From the NCBI GenBank assembly GCA_958430865.1, contig CAUDNR010004416.1:1-18924 (forward strand): a DNA stretch of 18,924 bases, read 5' to 3'. Shown here piece by piece: positions 1 to 8,850 of the stretch. Every line of letters begins with the position of its first letter. The first letter of the stretch is position 1. The stretch is from Entrophospora sp. SA101. Its lineage: Eukaryota; Glomeromycota; Glomeromycetes; Entrophosporales; Entrophosporaceae. Below the pieces are notes generated by a model. It was not told where the DNA came from and did no database searches. It saw nothing but the letters and a program-made list of their open reading frames with translations. The translations under genes were made by a program, and so were the position numbers.

Positions 1-118
1 TTATATTAAAAATCACTATATCGAGCTGAATTTATATATAATGAAATGGGAAATTTTCCATCTTCACTATATCGTACAATTCACTATACAGTAGGTTCAC
101 TATATCGAGCGCCGACTG
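1..118. mobile_element. terminal inverted repeat end of a pogo/Tigger-like element
   Basis: Read on the minus strand from 118, the sequence begins CAGTCGGCGCTCGATATAGT and is followed by further degenerate GATATAGTGAA units (near 80, 65 and 15). The bases just outside (119-120) are TA. A CAGT start, a short GC-rich head, ATAGTGAA-type subterminal repeats and a TA flank are characteristic of pogo/Tigger/Fot1 members of the Tc1-mariner superfamily. Only this end is inside the window; the body would lie to the left. Whether it belongs to a full element or a MITE cannot be seen. Confidence 0.6.
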
Positions 119-159
119 TACATAAAGAAAATAATATAATAATAATATAAATAACAATA

Positions 160-247
160 TAAGTGATATAAATAATAATATAAGTAATATAATGATAATA
201 TAAGTAATATAATGATAATATAAGTAATATAATGATAATATAAGTAA
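160..247. repeat. 20-bp AT-only minisatellite
   Basis: Three exact consecutive copies of a 20-bp unit (TAAGTAATATAATGATAATA) occupy 181-240. A partial unit follows at 241-247, and a diverged unit precedes at about 160-180. No coding potential. Confidence 0.85.
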
Positions 248-377
248 AGTTGAATAAATTTCGTATTACTGTGCCACATTACATATTTGCAATTAAGAAT
301 GAAAAAGAACTATTACAATAGGCCATGCACATTTTTAATATTAATATTAATACAAATTCTTTATTTGAATTATTCAT

Positions 378-640
378 TTAGTTTTATTTGAATTGTCCAT
401 TTTATTTGTTTTATTTGTTTTATTCTGTTTATTTGTTTTATTCTGTTTTATTTGTTTTATACGTTTTATTCAGATTATTCGTTTTATTCAAATTATTTGT
501 TTTGTTTGTCTATTCATTTTATTCAGTTTTCTTCATTTTGTTCATTTTATTTGGTTTTATTCAAATTATTTGGTTTTATTCAAATTATTTGGTTTTATTC
601 GAATTATTCAGTTTTATTCAAATTATTCAGATTATTCGTT
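378..640. repeat. T-rich low-complexity tandem array (TTTTATT core)
   Basis: The stretch is built from variants of TTTTATTTG and TTTTATTCAAATTATT. Toward the right it settles into a roughly 20-bp period (about 550-640) with near-identical units. All three plus-strand frames stay open only because the repeat lacks stop codons; the translations are Phe/Leu/Tyr-only strings, so this is not read as a gene. Confidence 0.75.
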
Positions 641-654
641 TTATAAATATTAAT

Positions 655-923
655 CCACAGTTTGATGCAACAAATTCTATATTAATATTAATATTATTGT
701 TAAAGGGATTTTAACTTTGTAAAATTATAAATAAGGCTTATTTCCTTTAACAAGATAATATAAATTACAATAATTTTATTTGATAATCTATATTACTACT
801 ACTATAGCTACTAGTACTATGACTTAAGAAAATGTCAATTATTCCTATTTATTATCATCACTGTATAAAAGGACTATGAAAGAAATTATTATTATTATTT
901 AATGTTATTAAGGGAATTGCTAT
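655..923. other. intergenic, no feature recognised
   Basis: AT-rich sequence with short ATT/ACT trinucleotide runs (about 790-815 and 887-900). No ORF of usable length, no inverted repeat and no RNA gene structure was seen. Confidence 0.5.
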
Positions 924-1039
924 TTCTCACCAGTGGTGATTGTCACACCTAAGGAATTATACAATTTATGATTAACCCCAACCCTAACTCCGCCCCACGC
1001 AAATTTAATTCCTTAGGTGGTGACAATCACCACTTCTCA
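924..1039. mobile_element. short MITE-like inverted-repeat element
   Basis: The arm at 932-959 and the reverse complement of 1006-1034 match over about 28 bases with one single-base indel (core GTGGTGATTGTCAC, then CCTAAGGAATT). The arms are separated by 46 bp that include a C-rich patch (about 975-998). TTCTCA occurs immediately outside both ends (924-929 and 1034-1039), a candidate target-site duplication. It has no coding capacity. The size and structure suit a non-autonomous DNA transposon. The exact ends are uncertain because the duplicated hexamer overlaps the last base of the right arm. Confidence 0.6.
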
Positions 1040-1393
1040 TATATTAATGCTAAAAAAATTTTTTGATTAAGGGTAGAGTTCGGTTACACAGTACATCATA
1101 TAGAAATGTATGGCAAAATTTTTTTTAATCAATGATGATCATTTTGTGTGTGACAAATCAAAAATGATAATAAATAAAATGAGAATCTTTATATTTTAAA
1201 TTTGAATAAATCATCAGAAATAAGGTTTTAAAAAAAGCAATTATTGATATATATTGAAAAGTTTTGTTTATATATATATATTTTTTTTTGAAAAAAAAGA
1301 ATTATTTTATCAGATATATCCAATTTTGATTATTGGCTTTTGCAAATGCATCTTCAGTAAGGCCAAGAATAGAAACACTACAAACACAAGTTT
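1040..1393. other. intergenic, no feature recognised
   Basis: AT-rich, with homopolymer A and T runs around 1275-1302. A 102-codon plus-strand frame begins at 1254, but it is a mixture of homopolymer translation and the 21-bp repeat downstream, so it is not accepted as a gene. Confidence 0.45.
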
Positions 1394-1427
1394 AGTAGGT
1401 AACAATATATATATATTGTTACCTACT
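1394..1427. repeat. perfect 34-bp palindrome
   Basis: The 34 bases equal their own reverse complement: AGTAGGTAACAATATAT followed by its complement. The outer GTTACCTACT half is the same sequence that is repeated in tandem immediately to the right, so the palindrome joins an inverted first unit to the direct array. Confidence 0.9.
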
Positions 1428-1498
1428 TACGGTATATTGTTACCTACTTATGGTAGACTGTTACCTACTTATGGTAGACTGTTACCTACTCACTGTAC
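1415..1498. repeat. 21-bp tandem repeat, four units
   Basis: Units lie at 1415-1435, 1436-1456, 1457-1477 and 1478-1498. Each contains ATTGTTACCTACTTATGGTA or a close variant; the last is the most diverged. The period is a multiple of three, so the plus frame reads a seven-residue repeat (LLPTYGR-like), but no gene model supports translation. Confidence 0.85.
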
Positions 1499-1499
1499 A

Positions 1500-1940
1500 A
1501 TTGGTTCGTTTTTTCGTTGTACTTTGGGGTACGACGAGTTTGCATTTGCATTGTACTTTTAGGCTTGAAGAATACGCGATTGTTTTTTTTTTCATTCAAG
1601 GCTGACTAATGACCCATTCTGGGTTCATGGAAGAATCCATATTTGCATCATACTTTTGAGTTACGATTGGTTTGAATTTGCGTTGTACTAGTAGTCTAAT
1701 AAATTACTACAAAAACTTATAAATAGAACCTCTATCCCCACTTTGGACCAAAAAATCTAATTCATAAAATACGCATTTCTTATATCTCTATAAACAATAC
1801 ATTTTCCAGCTGAATTGCCAATTTTTTTGATTGCAAGGATGAGGCACGAAGTGCCGAATTGGCAATCTGTATTTTGGCTTTGTACTTTGCATAAGGTTGC
1901 CGATTGAGGGTGAGGTATGTAGTGCCGAATTGTTATCTCA
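1500..1940. repeat. degenerate repeats with TTGCRTTGTACTTTT and GAGGYAYG-AGTGCCGAATTG motifs
   Basis: Variants of TTTGCATTGTACTTTT recur at about 1543, 1640 and 1677. A 24-bp segment at 1838-1862 (GATGAGGCACGAAGTGCCGA and onward) is repeated in diverged form at 1909-1932, about 71 bp later. A short inverted match ATTGCCAATT / AATTGGCAAT (about 1814 and 1857) could form a hairpin. I see no gene here; the minus-strand frame covering 1757-1963 reads through these repeats. Confidence 0.5.
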
Positions 1941-2337
1941 CTTGGTAATACGTAAAAGCACAATTTTCTTACCTTTTTCCTTATATTATATTCTACCTTT
2001 GCGTATTACCTTTTTTCTTTGAATTTTTCTTGGTAATACATAAAAGCACAATTTTTCTTTATCTCTTCCTTATAATATTCTACCTTTGCGTATTACCACG
2101 AGTATGCTATGTTTTGGATCCCTAGAAAGCTTTCTCGCATAGTTGATGTTTTTGAGTACTACCACTTTATGTAAAAAATCGACCTATGCTTTGTCATTTT
2201 ACTATCAAAAAATTGGATCATACTTTTACGTATTACCAAATCAAAAAATTTGTTTGCACTTTTACGTATTACTGGATCAAAAATTTGGATCATACTTTTA
2301 TGTATCAAAAAATTGGATCATACTTTTGCGTATTACC
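1941..2337. repeat. cluster of a CTTTTRYGTATTACC motif in both orientations
   Basis: The motif occurs at 1944-1958 (inverted), 1997-2010 (direct), 2032-2046 (inverted), 2084-2097 (direct), 2222-2237, 2258-2273, 2293-2306 (truncated) and 2322-2337 (direct). The first four form two hairpin-like inverted/direct pairs, duplicated in tandem with a period of 87-88 bp. The later copies are direct and separated by AAAAATTGGATCATA-type spacers of about 30-36 bp. Confidence 0.8.
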
Positions 2338-2745
2338 ATACCAAAAGAATTTACAAAAAAAAATGATACATACCCCATTGAATTGTTTTTTTATTATTTT
2401 TCGATTTGAATTTTTCTACATTATTGTAAGAGACGTCAAAAATCTAGATTCATGGTGGCAAATCCCTATGAACTTTACACCCCTTTGGATGATAACACCC
2501 CTGGTTACATTCCTTGCCAGTTCTAAGAATATAGAGGCAACGGTAAAATGCCATATGTATACAATATGATAATTAAGATATGTGATGATTATTTTTATTC
2601 TCAGGTTTATTTTCAATATGCATTATATTTTACCTCCAGAATAAAGATGTTAACATTCATCACAGGAAATAAAAATAACAATGCCGATCTCCAAAGAATT
2701 CTAAATTAGTGGTCAAGGTATCAGAATAAAATATTACTAAAGAAA
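2338..2745. other. intergenic, no feature recognised
   Basis: AT-rich. Open frames here (plus to 2569, minus 2416-2616) show no recognisable domain, and the plus one continues from the repeat cluster. No RNA gene or inverted repeat was noticed. Confidence 0.45.
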
Positions 2746-3132
2746 CTAATTGTATGATTTTTGAGTCTGTTCTAATTTCGCAATTCTAGCGTTGTTTTTT
2801 TTACTTCGATTATCTGTATCCTCAATTTCAGTATCTAGATATCTAATAGTGTCTTCTAGGTCTGAAATTTTATAATCAATTCTAGCATCGTTATCTTTAC
2901 TTTGATAATATATATCCTCAATTTCAGTATCTAGATCTCTAATAGTGTCTTCTAGCTCTGAAATTTTATAATCAAACCTTTTCTTTTCGTGTTCTAACTT
3001 TTTAACCCTAGCATGAAGTTTGGCATTAATATCAATGAGTGCTTCCTTTTCCTTTTTAAATTCAGCAATAATGGAATCAAATTTCAAGTTTAATTCTTTA
3101 ACCAGCCTTGATTGATTCTCATCTGGAAACAT
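2746..3132 (-). CDS. small coiled-coil protein with an internal 32-residue duplication
   Basis: A single uninterrupted frame of 128 residues, from ATG at 3132 to TAG at 2746, with no intron needed. The composition is strongly charged and helical (Glu, Lys, Asp, Arg) with heptad-like Leu/Ile spacing, as expected for a coiled coil. There is no signal peptide or membrane segment. Residues 54-85 and 86-117 are a tandem duplication of 32 residues, each starting DYKIS(E/D)LEDTIR. At the DNA level the two copies are 96 bp apart and nearly identical, so the duplication is recent. The final 11 residues resemble the start of a further unit (AKLEQ). Function cannot be assigned; oligomerisation or scaffolding is only a guess. 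Its 5' end lies about 55 bp from the left end of the transposon at 3190, so the element probably disturbs its promoter. Confidence 0.7.
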   Translation of the reverse strand: MFPDENQSRLVKELNLKFDSIIAEFKKEKEALIDINAKLHARVKKLEHEKKRFDYKISELEDTIRDLDTEIEDIYYQSKDNDARIDYKISDLEDTIRYLDTEIEDTDNRSKKNNARIAKLEQTQKSYN

Positions 3133-3189
3133 TGTTATATTTTTTTTTCTGGCGAGTAGTTAGTTAATACCTTCTTTGTAAATGTTTAA

Positions 3190-3207
3190 TTGCCGATCCT
3201 TTTATAA
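3190..3207 (+). repeat. left terminal inverted repeat of the transposon
   Basis: Eighteen bases identical to the reverse complement of 7364-7381, directly preceded by TTAA at 3186-3189. Confidence 0.85.
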
Positions 3208-3314
3208 TCAGCAGAAAATTTCCAAAAATTAATAAAAAATTTTGGGTTAAGATAAATATAAGTTTTAATATAAATTTAAAATCTCAAAAGAACCAATATT
3301 AAATTCATTTCCTA

Positions 3315-6300
3315 ATGTCAAAAACGCGTTTTATTCCTGTTACTCTTTTAAATAAAGGTGCTTTAATAAGTGAATTACATTATGGACCATTTTCACATTA
3401 TTGGTGGCAGTCTTCTGATAATGAAAAAGTGTTTCCTATTTGCATTGGACAAAGAATAGTAACTAATCTGAATGGGCATGACTTTTACGTTGAAATAGTT
3501 CACGGGAATAAAGAAAACTATCATCTTCCAGGTTACATTTGTGAAACTAAGACTGCTCGTAGTGCTAAAGAAACAAGCCCCACAAATGCAATTTCTAGTA
3601 TATATCAACTAATGTTTGATAATGTGGCGACTAAATTTTCTGGTCCACAAGTTATGGGATGGAATGATGAAGAAATTGTCAATAAGCTTTCAATTATTGA
3701 ATCTTTTTGTCCTTTTTATATTTTTTTAGGTGATTTGAAAATTTTCATCCACTCAATAGGATGTTTGGAGGAACAACATTTAAAAAATGGAGGGACTGGT
3801 TATCAATCATCACTTATTTATAAATACAAACAAAAGCAATCATTATTTGTTTCAACAATAGAAGATGATGTTTGTATTATCAAAATTTACCATGAACATG
3901 AGATTATAGATTCATTTGAAGATACATCACCAATTGAAGTTTGGAAAAAAACTAACTATATTCAAAAATATGATGGCTATCAACTCTTTGGTTTAGATAA
4001 TATTATTGTTCAAGATTTTATTAAAAAATATAAAGTTCCAAAATGTACACCAGATGAATGGGATAATTTTTCACTTATGAAAAATCTTTATTACTACAAT
4101 TTGAAGAGAAGGGCTTTTGCCAATATAGAATGGCATAAATTTTTTACTAATTGGTTGGAGAAGGAAAGTACAGTGATTGAATTGTTTTCTCAGCTTGAAA
4201 TAATTTACCAAAAAAATTATGCAATAAAAGAACGAGAATTATATGCATGGCAGGCAATGTTACGTGCATCAGGCTGTCATAATATCACACCATGGACCCA
4301 AGATGAATCAAAGGTAACATCAAACATCTATTAATTTGTTTATCATCAAAAAGACTAATATTAGTTTATTAGTTACAATTATGGACAAAATCTCCAGATC
4401 ATATCACAGAAAAATCCACCATTCATTCTCTCTATAAAATGGGTTTTTTGGTAAGTATGCCTATTCATATGTCAAACAATACTAACACTTTCTGGCCCTG
4501 TTTTAAGAAAGCTTTGAAAGGCAACAAAAAAAATCAAGATGGAAAACGGCGTACATTATCAATTATTGCAAATGACTTCACCTACCAAGAATTAAAAACA
4601 AATTTGAATGTAAGAGATTATGATTAGATAACATTTTCATTTGTATAATAATAAATATCTTAGAAATTAACTAAATGACTTGTCTTAAGGTTGGTGAACA
4701 TACAATCTTAGAGGCATGTAAACATGCTGATATGTATGGACCTGGTGCACCACCTTTATCTAAACCAGTTATCACAAGAACAAGATTAAATGAAGAGCAA
4801 TTGAAGCAATTTGAATTGTTTTTCAATGACAAAGCAAATGTTAATATGAGTTCATATAAGACAGAAACCAAAACAGGGTTACCTGTGTTATACTTACAGG
4901 ATTCTAAGAGCTCTTTATGGGAGAAATTTCATGAAGAATATCCAAATGGAATGCAGCGTACTGCATTCATGAGCAGACTTCAAGGGGGTAGATATATATA
5001 TAAAGAGAATATGGGAGGCCTTTGTTCTATTTGTAATGAATATGGATATGAAGTTTTTTCAGAAATTGAAGACATTTTGAAAAAAGACATTGAGAATATT
5101 CACCTTCAGGTATTTGCACTGACACATCAGCATTTGTTAATTATTTTATATTCAAGTACTGACTATGTTAAATGTTAATATCAATAATTAGAAAAAATTA
5201 ATTGAAGGATTGCAAACCTTGAAAAGATATTTACAAAAAGACATTTCAAAAGAGTTTATTGTTAATCCAGCAGGAGAAGCTCTTCATAGTGATTGCATTA
5301 GTCATTGCCTCCTTTATGCATTTGGGGAATGTAATCATATGCATTCAAATATTTGTAATAGTTGCAATTTTTTTTTTGAATTATTTGATAATATTCAAAA
5401 TAATGTTAGTGCAGATCTCCAATCAATTATTGAAGAATATCAAAAAAAACTAATTTATTTTATGGGACACCATGCAAGAAAAACATACCTAAATGCTCAA
5501 TTAAAAGCAAATTTGGCTAAATTAAATCATGAAGAAGCCTTGTTTATTGTAGACTACAAGATGAAAATATTGCCTAAAAATGCACAAGAGACTAAATCAG
5601 AGTTCTATGGTAAAAGAGGATGGACATTACATTCAGTATTAGTATATACTAAAGAAATTGGAAATGACAAATTGAAGATTGATGCTTACGATCACTGGTC
5701 AGATGATACAAAACAAGATGCCTGGTTTACAGCATCATCCTTACATGCTGTATTAGAAGTTATAGACCCCAAGCCAAAAAGGATAACTGTAATGTCAGAC
5801 AATGGTCCACATTACCACAATACCGAATTGATGATTATATTATCTAAATGGAAGGAATGGTATGATGTTAGTGTGAACAAATGGATTTTTCTGGAAGCTG
5901 GAGAAGCAAAAACACCAATAGATTCTCATCATGCAACAGTAAATATACTTTTTGTTTGTAGTTTTTTTATATTCCACATTAATCTAACCTTGAATTTCAG
6001 TTAACACATGCAATAAATCGTCATGTAAAATTTGGCTTTACCATTGAATCTGGTGAAGATATTGAGATGGCCATAAAAAATACAGCTGGTATACATGTGG
6101 CTAATTTAGAACCAAATAGAGTAAAAGGTAAATAAAATATTCTCACTATTGAATGAGATAACAGATATTAAATTACAAATAATTCTTTGAAAGATAAAAC
6201 TAAAAAATTAGGTATGATAGCTGGCATCACCAATTGGAATGAATGGGTATGGCCTGATGAAGGTGTTGAAAAAGGTTATATTTTTGCACGGCCTTTACCA

Positions 6301-7029
6301 GGAATTGGCTCTTGGATAAAATTTTCTCCCCAAAAAATTGGAAATATTCTAAAGAATTATTCTATCAAAAAACCCAATCCAAAAATAAGTCAACACACAC
6401 ACTCAGATAAACCATGGACAATGCCATTTGTGGAATACAAAGGTATAATAATTGCATCTGTAATATATATTTTATTTACTGATTGTGATTTTTTTTTTAA
6501 TATTAGAAAATCCCATAGAAGAATGTGATATTGAAGTAGAGGTGAAAATAATCTAAATGAAAATTTTATCATTAAAAAATCTAAATATTTTTATTATTCT
6601 AATTTATAGGATCAAATGATAATTGATTATGAAGAAAATTTGGAGTTAGATCAGTCTAAAAGGTTAATTATTGATAATTGATGACATTTATAATCATATA
6701 ATTTTTTCTTACCTTAATTTTGCAATAGATTATTTGTTTTTGGGTGGGCTTTAAAAGAATTTCAAAAGAATCAAAAACCACCAATTAAAAGAATGAGTCC
6801 AAAGGTAAAAAACTTGCTAGAAATTATGTTTCATACAGGAACAGTAAATCCAAACCAAAAAATGACAGCTGATAATATGCACAAAGAACTTTTGGAACGT
6901 GTGAAGAACGAAGAGCTTGAAGAAGAAGAAATTCCAAAGATTTCGACCATTGTCAATTGGATAACTAGAACCTATGCATGTTGGAAAAAACAAATGGCAG
7001 AAGAAACGTTGGACATATCTCATTCATAA
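3315..7029 (+). CDS. ten-exon DDE-type transposase candidate, 1036 residues, intact
   Basis: Exons: 3315-4313, 4373-4450, 4508-4609, 4690-5109, 5192-5938, 6001-6127, 6194-6442, 6507-6541, 6610-6662, 6729-7029. All nine introns are GT-AG, 57-82 bp, and every junction keeps frame (3111 nt including stop). The second intron has a TACTAAC branch site. Likely role is cut-and-paste transposition of the surrounding element, in the nucleus. The N-terminal third (1-333) has a conserved-looking HLPGYICETK...FSGPQVMGW region. Residues about 334-430 could hold a helix-turn-helix. Cysteines 505/508 and the cluster C568, C572, C580, H582/H584, C588, C591 suggest zinc binding. Candidate triad: D654 (in IVDYK), D736 (in MSDNGPHYH), E771 (in LEAGEAKTPIDSHHA), with 34 residues between the last two, as in DD34E/DD35E enzymes. 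The helical C-terminus (about 935-1036) is unassigned. The fold and triad are inference from motif spacing; the gene structure is seen directly. Confidence 0.8.
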
Positions 7030-7030
7030 A

Positions 7031-7128
7031 TTTAATTTTTGGTCAATAAAAACAAAATAAAATAAATAATTTAGTTTTACTAATTTTTGGTCCAATAAAA
7101 ACGTATAAAATAAATTAAATAATTTAAT
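7031..7128. repeat. 48-bp tandem duplication downstream of the transposase gene
   Basis: Two units, each reading TAATTTTTGGTC(C)AATAAAAACNNATAAAATAAAT and onward to TTTTACTAATTTTT, start about 48 bp apart (TTTTGG at about 7037 and 7085). They lie inside the element just after the stop codon and contain AATAAA-like sequences that could serve polyadenylation. Confidence 0.65.
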
Positions 7129-7363
7129 TTTACTAATTTTTTGAGCTCGAATCTGTCTCTCCCACTAAGTAAAGTCTTTCTCAAGACAAATGTTTAAAAA
7201 TTTTTTTCGATATATAAATTAAGATAATATGCAAGTCATCGCGTGATTAAAATTTTAGGTTAATATATTTTTTTGTGGATTTTTTTTGTGCTGCATTTTA
7301 TTTTAAAAAACATAGTAGATCGTCAAATTTTTACCCAAAATTTTAGTAGTATTTTTCTGCCGT

Positions 7364-7381
7364 TTATAAAAGGATCGGCAA
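7364..7381 (-). repeat. right terminal inverted repeat of the transposon
   Basis: Exact reverse complement of 3190-3207, directly followed by TTAA at 7382-7385. Confidence 0.85.
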
Positions 7382-7432
7382 TTAATATTATTTGGTTTAA
7401 CACGTTTTAAAATTTTTTTTTTCAAATTAAAA

Positions 7433-7488
7433 ATGTCTTCAAAGTATCAAAAGCGAAAAGAAAATCAAGGAGTGGCTGAGGATCAAGG
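7433..7488 (+). CDS. putative short first exon outside the transposon
   Basis: ATG at 7433 opens a lysine/glutamine-rich frame (MSSKYQKRKENQGVAEDQ) that ends at a consensus donor, GG followed by GTAAGT at 7489. The upstream 50 bp is very AT-rich. I could not find a downstream exon that continues it: the first acceptor (near 7552) gives an immediate stop. It may be the truncated 5' end of a gene or chance. If real, it would have been divergent from the coiled-coil gene before the transposon inserted between them. Confidence 0.2.
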
Positions 7489-7754
7489 GTAAGTGTTTAT
7501 CATAAGAATGGCAGTGGTGGTTGCAATGCATTGCAACTCATCATCACTCTAGTTAATTCATTTAAAATCGAGCCGTGTTTTTACCTGAAAATCTACTTTG
7601 TTGATACTTTATTAATATAAAAAATTACACAAATTCTGATATGATAAATGCAATGCATTAACCCTTTTTATTGAAAAAATTCGATAAATATGAAAGGTTG
7701 CATGCGTTAAAACTATTAGCTACAAATTTATTGTCGTTAATAAAAAGAGCGTTT

Positions 7755-8850
7755 CTATTCTTTGGGGTCCTCATATTCCGATGCTTTCTTATCAAAATTA
7801 CTCAATTAATCAATGATGTATTTTATTAATAAAATATATCCTTTCAATAAAATTTAGAACATATTAAAATATGATGTCCTTTAACTACTTTCATATTTTA
7901 TTAAAAAAATCATTTTAAGACTTCTTGTTTCTAAATTTTTTAAAAAAATGAGGATAATTATTGTGAGCAACTGAATAAACAACCTACAAATATAAATGTC
8001 TAAAAGCATCCTACCAAAAAGTTTTTCTGCACTTCTTCAGCAGTAAGACGCCAGTTAAAATACTGAAAATTGCTATTTAATAAAAATGATCATTTCTGCA
8101 ATCATATGTAGATCGACTTTATGATAATAATACCTAATTTCACCAGTAACCCCTGGAGTAAATGCTAACCCTATATGCAGTGGTCCAGTATTGAACACAA
8201 CCTTTTGTGTTTGAACATCCTCAATGCCATAGTATCCGACCCATAAACAATCTATGTAGAGGTCTAATCTCTTTTCAGAATCAGAAAGGGTGTAACTTAT
8301 ATGGTGCCATTTATTCAACGAAAGCTGAGTAGCAGTCTCACCAATTCCGACATTACGATCCCAGTTACCTGAAAACGTGCATGCACTGTAGTTTTGTTTG
8401 GTCGCAACCAGAGTGAATGGGTACGGATGAAACCTTCAGTGCCTACAGGTGTGTGTATTTTATTCAATTTGAAAAATGGGTAAAAAAAAAAATTTTAAAT
8501 TCTTTGTTCAATTTACCAAAAGTTTGTGCTTTATTAATTAAAACTGTTCATCTCAACAAATGTTTAACCAAAGTCAAATTTGTTTTCTTTTTATCAGTGT
8601 TTGTCAACTAAATAATCACATTCGGGGGGATGTCTAGAAATCATTCTTGCAAAAACTAACCTTTATGAAAGATGCAGGCCCAATCAGAATTAATACTTTT
8701 AACTTTCAGATATAGAGTCACTGAAAGCTCGTCTTTCACTGTTGGCAATTCATCATGTTGTACAATTTTGTTTTCAGAAGTGGCCATGGAAATGGAGTCT
8801 TCTATGATTTCACAGAACTCTTTTATGACGACTCTCCTCATTTTTTCTTG
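7755..8850. repeat. segmental duplication unit A (partner of 10306-11475)
   Basis: The unit from TCTATTCTTTGG (7755) through the first exon of LamG copy A is matched in the same orientation by 10306-11475, including non-coding sequence beyond the gene (for example GAGGATAATTATTGTGAGCA at 7949 and 10541). A third, inverted and more diverged unit covers about 13600-14660. Non-coding similarity shows that the whole segment, not only the exons, was copied. Confidence 0.75.
7910..8841 (-). pseudogene. LamG-like domain gene copy A, single-base frameshift
   Basis: Four exon blocks match the intact copy C: 8661-8841, 8134-8442, 8000-8072 (58 nt used if the last intron is spliced) and 7910-7930. Each keeps a GT donor and AG acceptor. 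Exon 1 starts at ATG (8841) and reads MRRVVIKEFCEIIED... through DWACIFHKG. Exon 2 carries the LamG core (NKWHHISYTLSDSEKRLDLYID). Exon 2 is 309 nt here but 310 in copy C: a T run (A run at 8372-8375 on the plus strand) has four bases instead of five, which breaks the frame before the core. A base-calling error in the homopolymer could mimic this. Otherwise the copy is free of stops, so decay would be recent. Intron 1 is 218 bp versus 94 bp in copy C. Confidence 0.7.

Larger units (their letters stand above)
3190..7381 (+). mobile_element. complete 4.2-kb DNA transposon with TIRs and TTAA duplication
   Basis: The first 18 bases (3190-3207, TTGCCGATCCTTTTATAA) are the exact reverse complement of the last 18 (7364-7381). 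The similarity continues with GCAGAAAA, and a second matched block AAATTTTGGGT lies about 47 bp inside each end. TTAA flanks both ends (3186-3189 and 7382-7385). Because TTAA is its own reverse complement, it could instead be part of the inverted repeat or contain a TA duplication. The interior holds one plus-strand gene of ten exons (3315-7029) ending about 350 bp before the right end, and nothing else. Matched ends, uninterrupted coding and clean flanks indicate a young, possibly active copy. TTAA targets are known for piggyBac, but these termini do not begin with the piggyBac CCC, and I do not recognise the superfamily. Confidence 0.85.

Noticed and set aside
388..714. Three overlapping plus-strand ORFs rich in Phe, Leu and Tyr
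   Set aside because: They are translations of a T-rich tandem repeat that lacks stop codons in all three frames; no gene structure is seen.
984..1000. Telomere-like CCAACCCTAACTCC
   Set aside because: A single partial unit inside the MITE-like element; too short to indicate a telomere or telomeric insertion.
1254..1562. 102-codon plus ORF with a seven-residue repeat
   Set aside because: Starts in homopolymer runs and gains its regularity from the 21-bp non-coding repeat; no splice sites or domain support it.
161..2337. Possible CRISPR array among the short repeats
   Set aside because: Repeats are head-to-tail or inverted without unique spacers of constant length, and the sequence is eukaryotic.
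6390..6572. Minus-strand ORF opposite exon 7 of the transposase
   Set aside because: Shadow of a well-supported exon and crosses an intron of the plus-strand gene.
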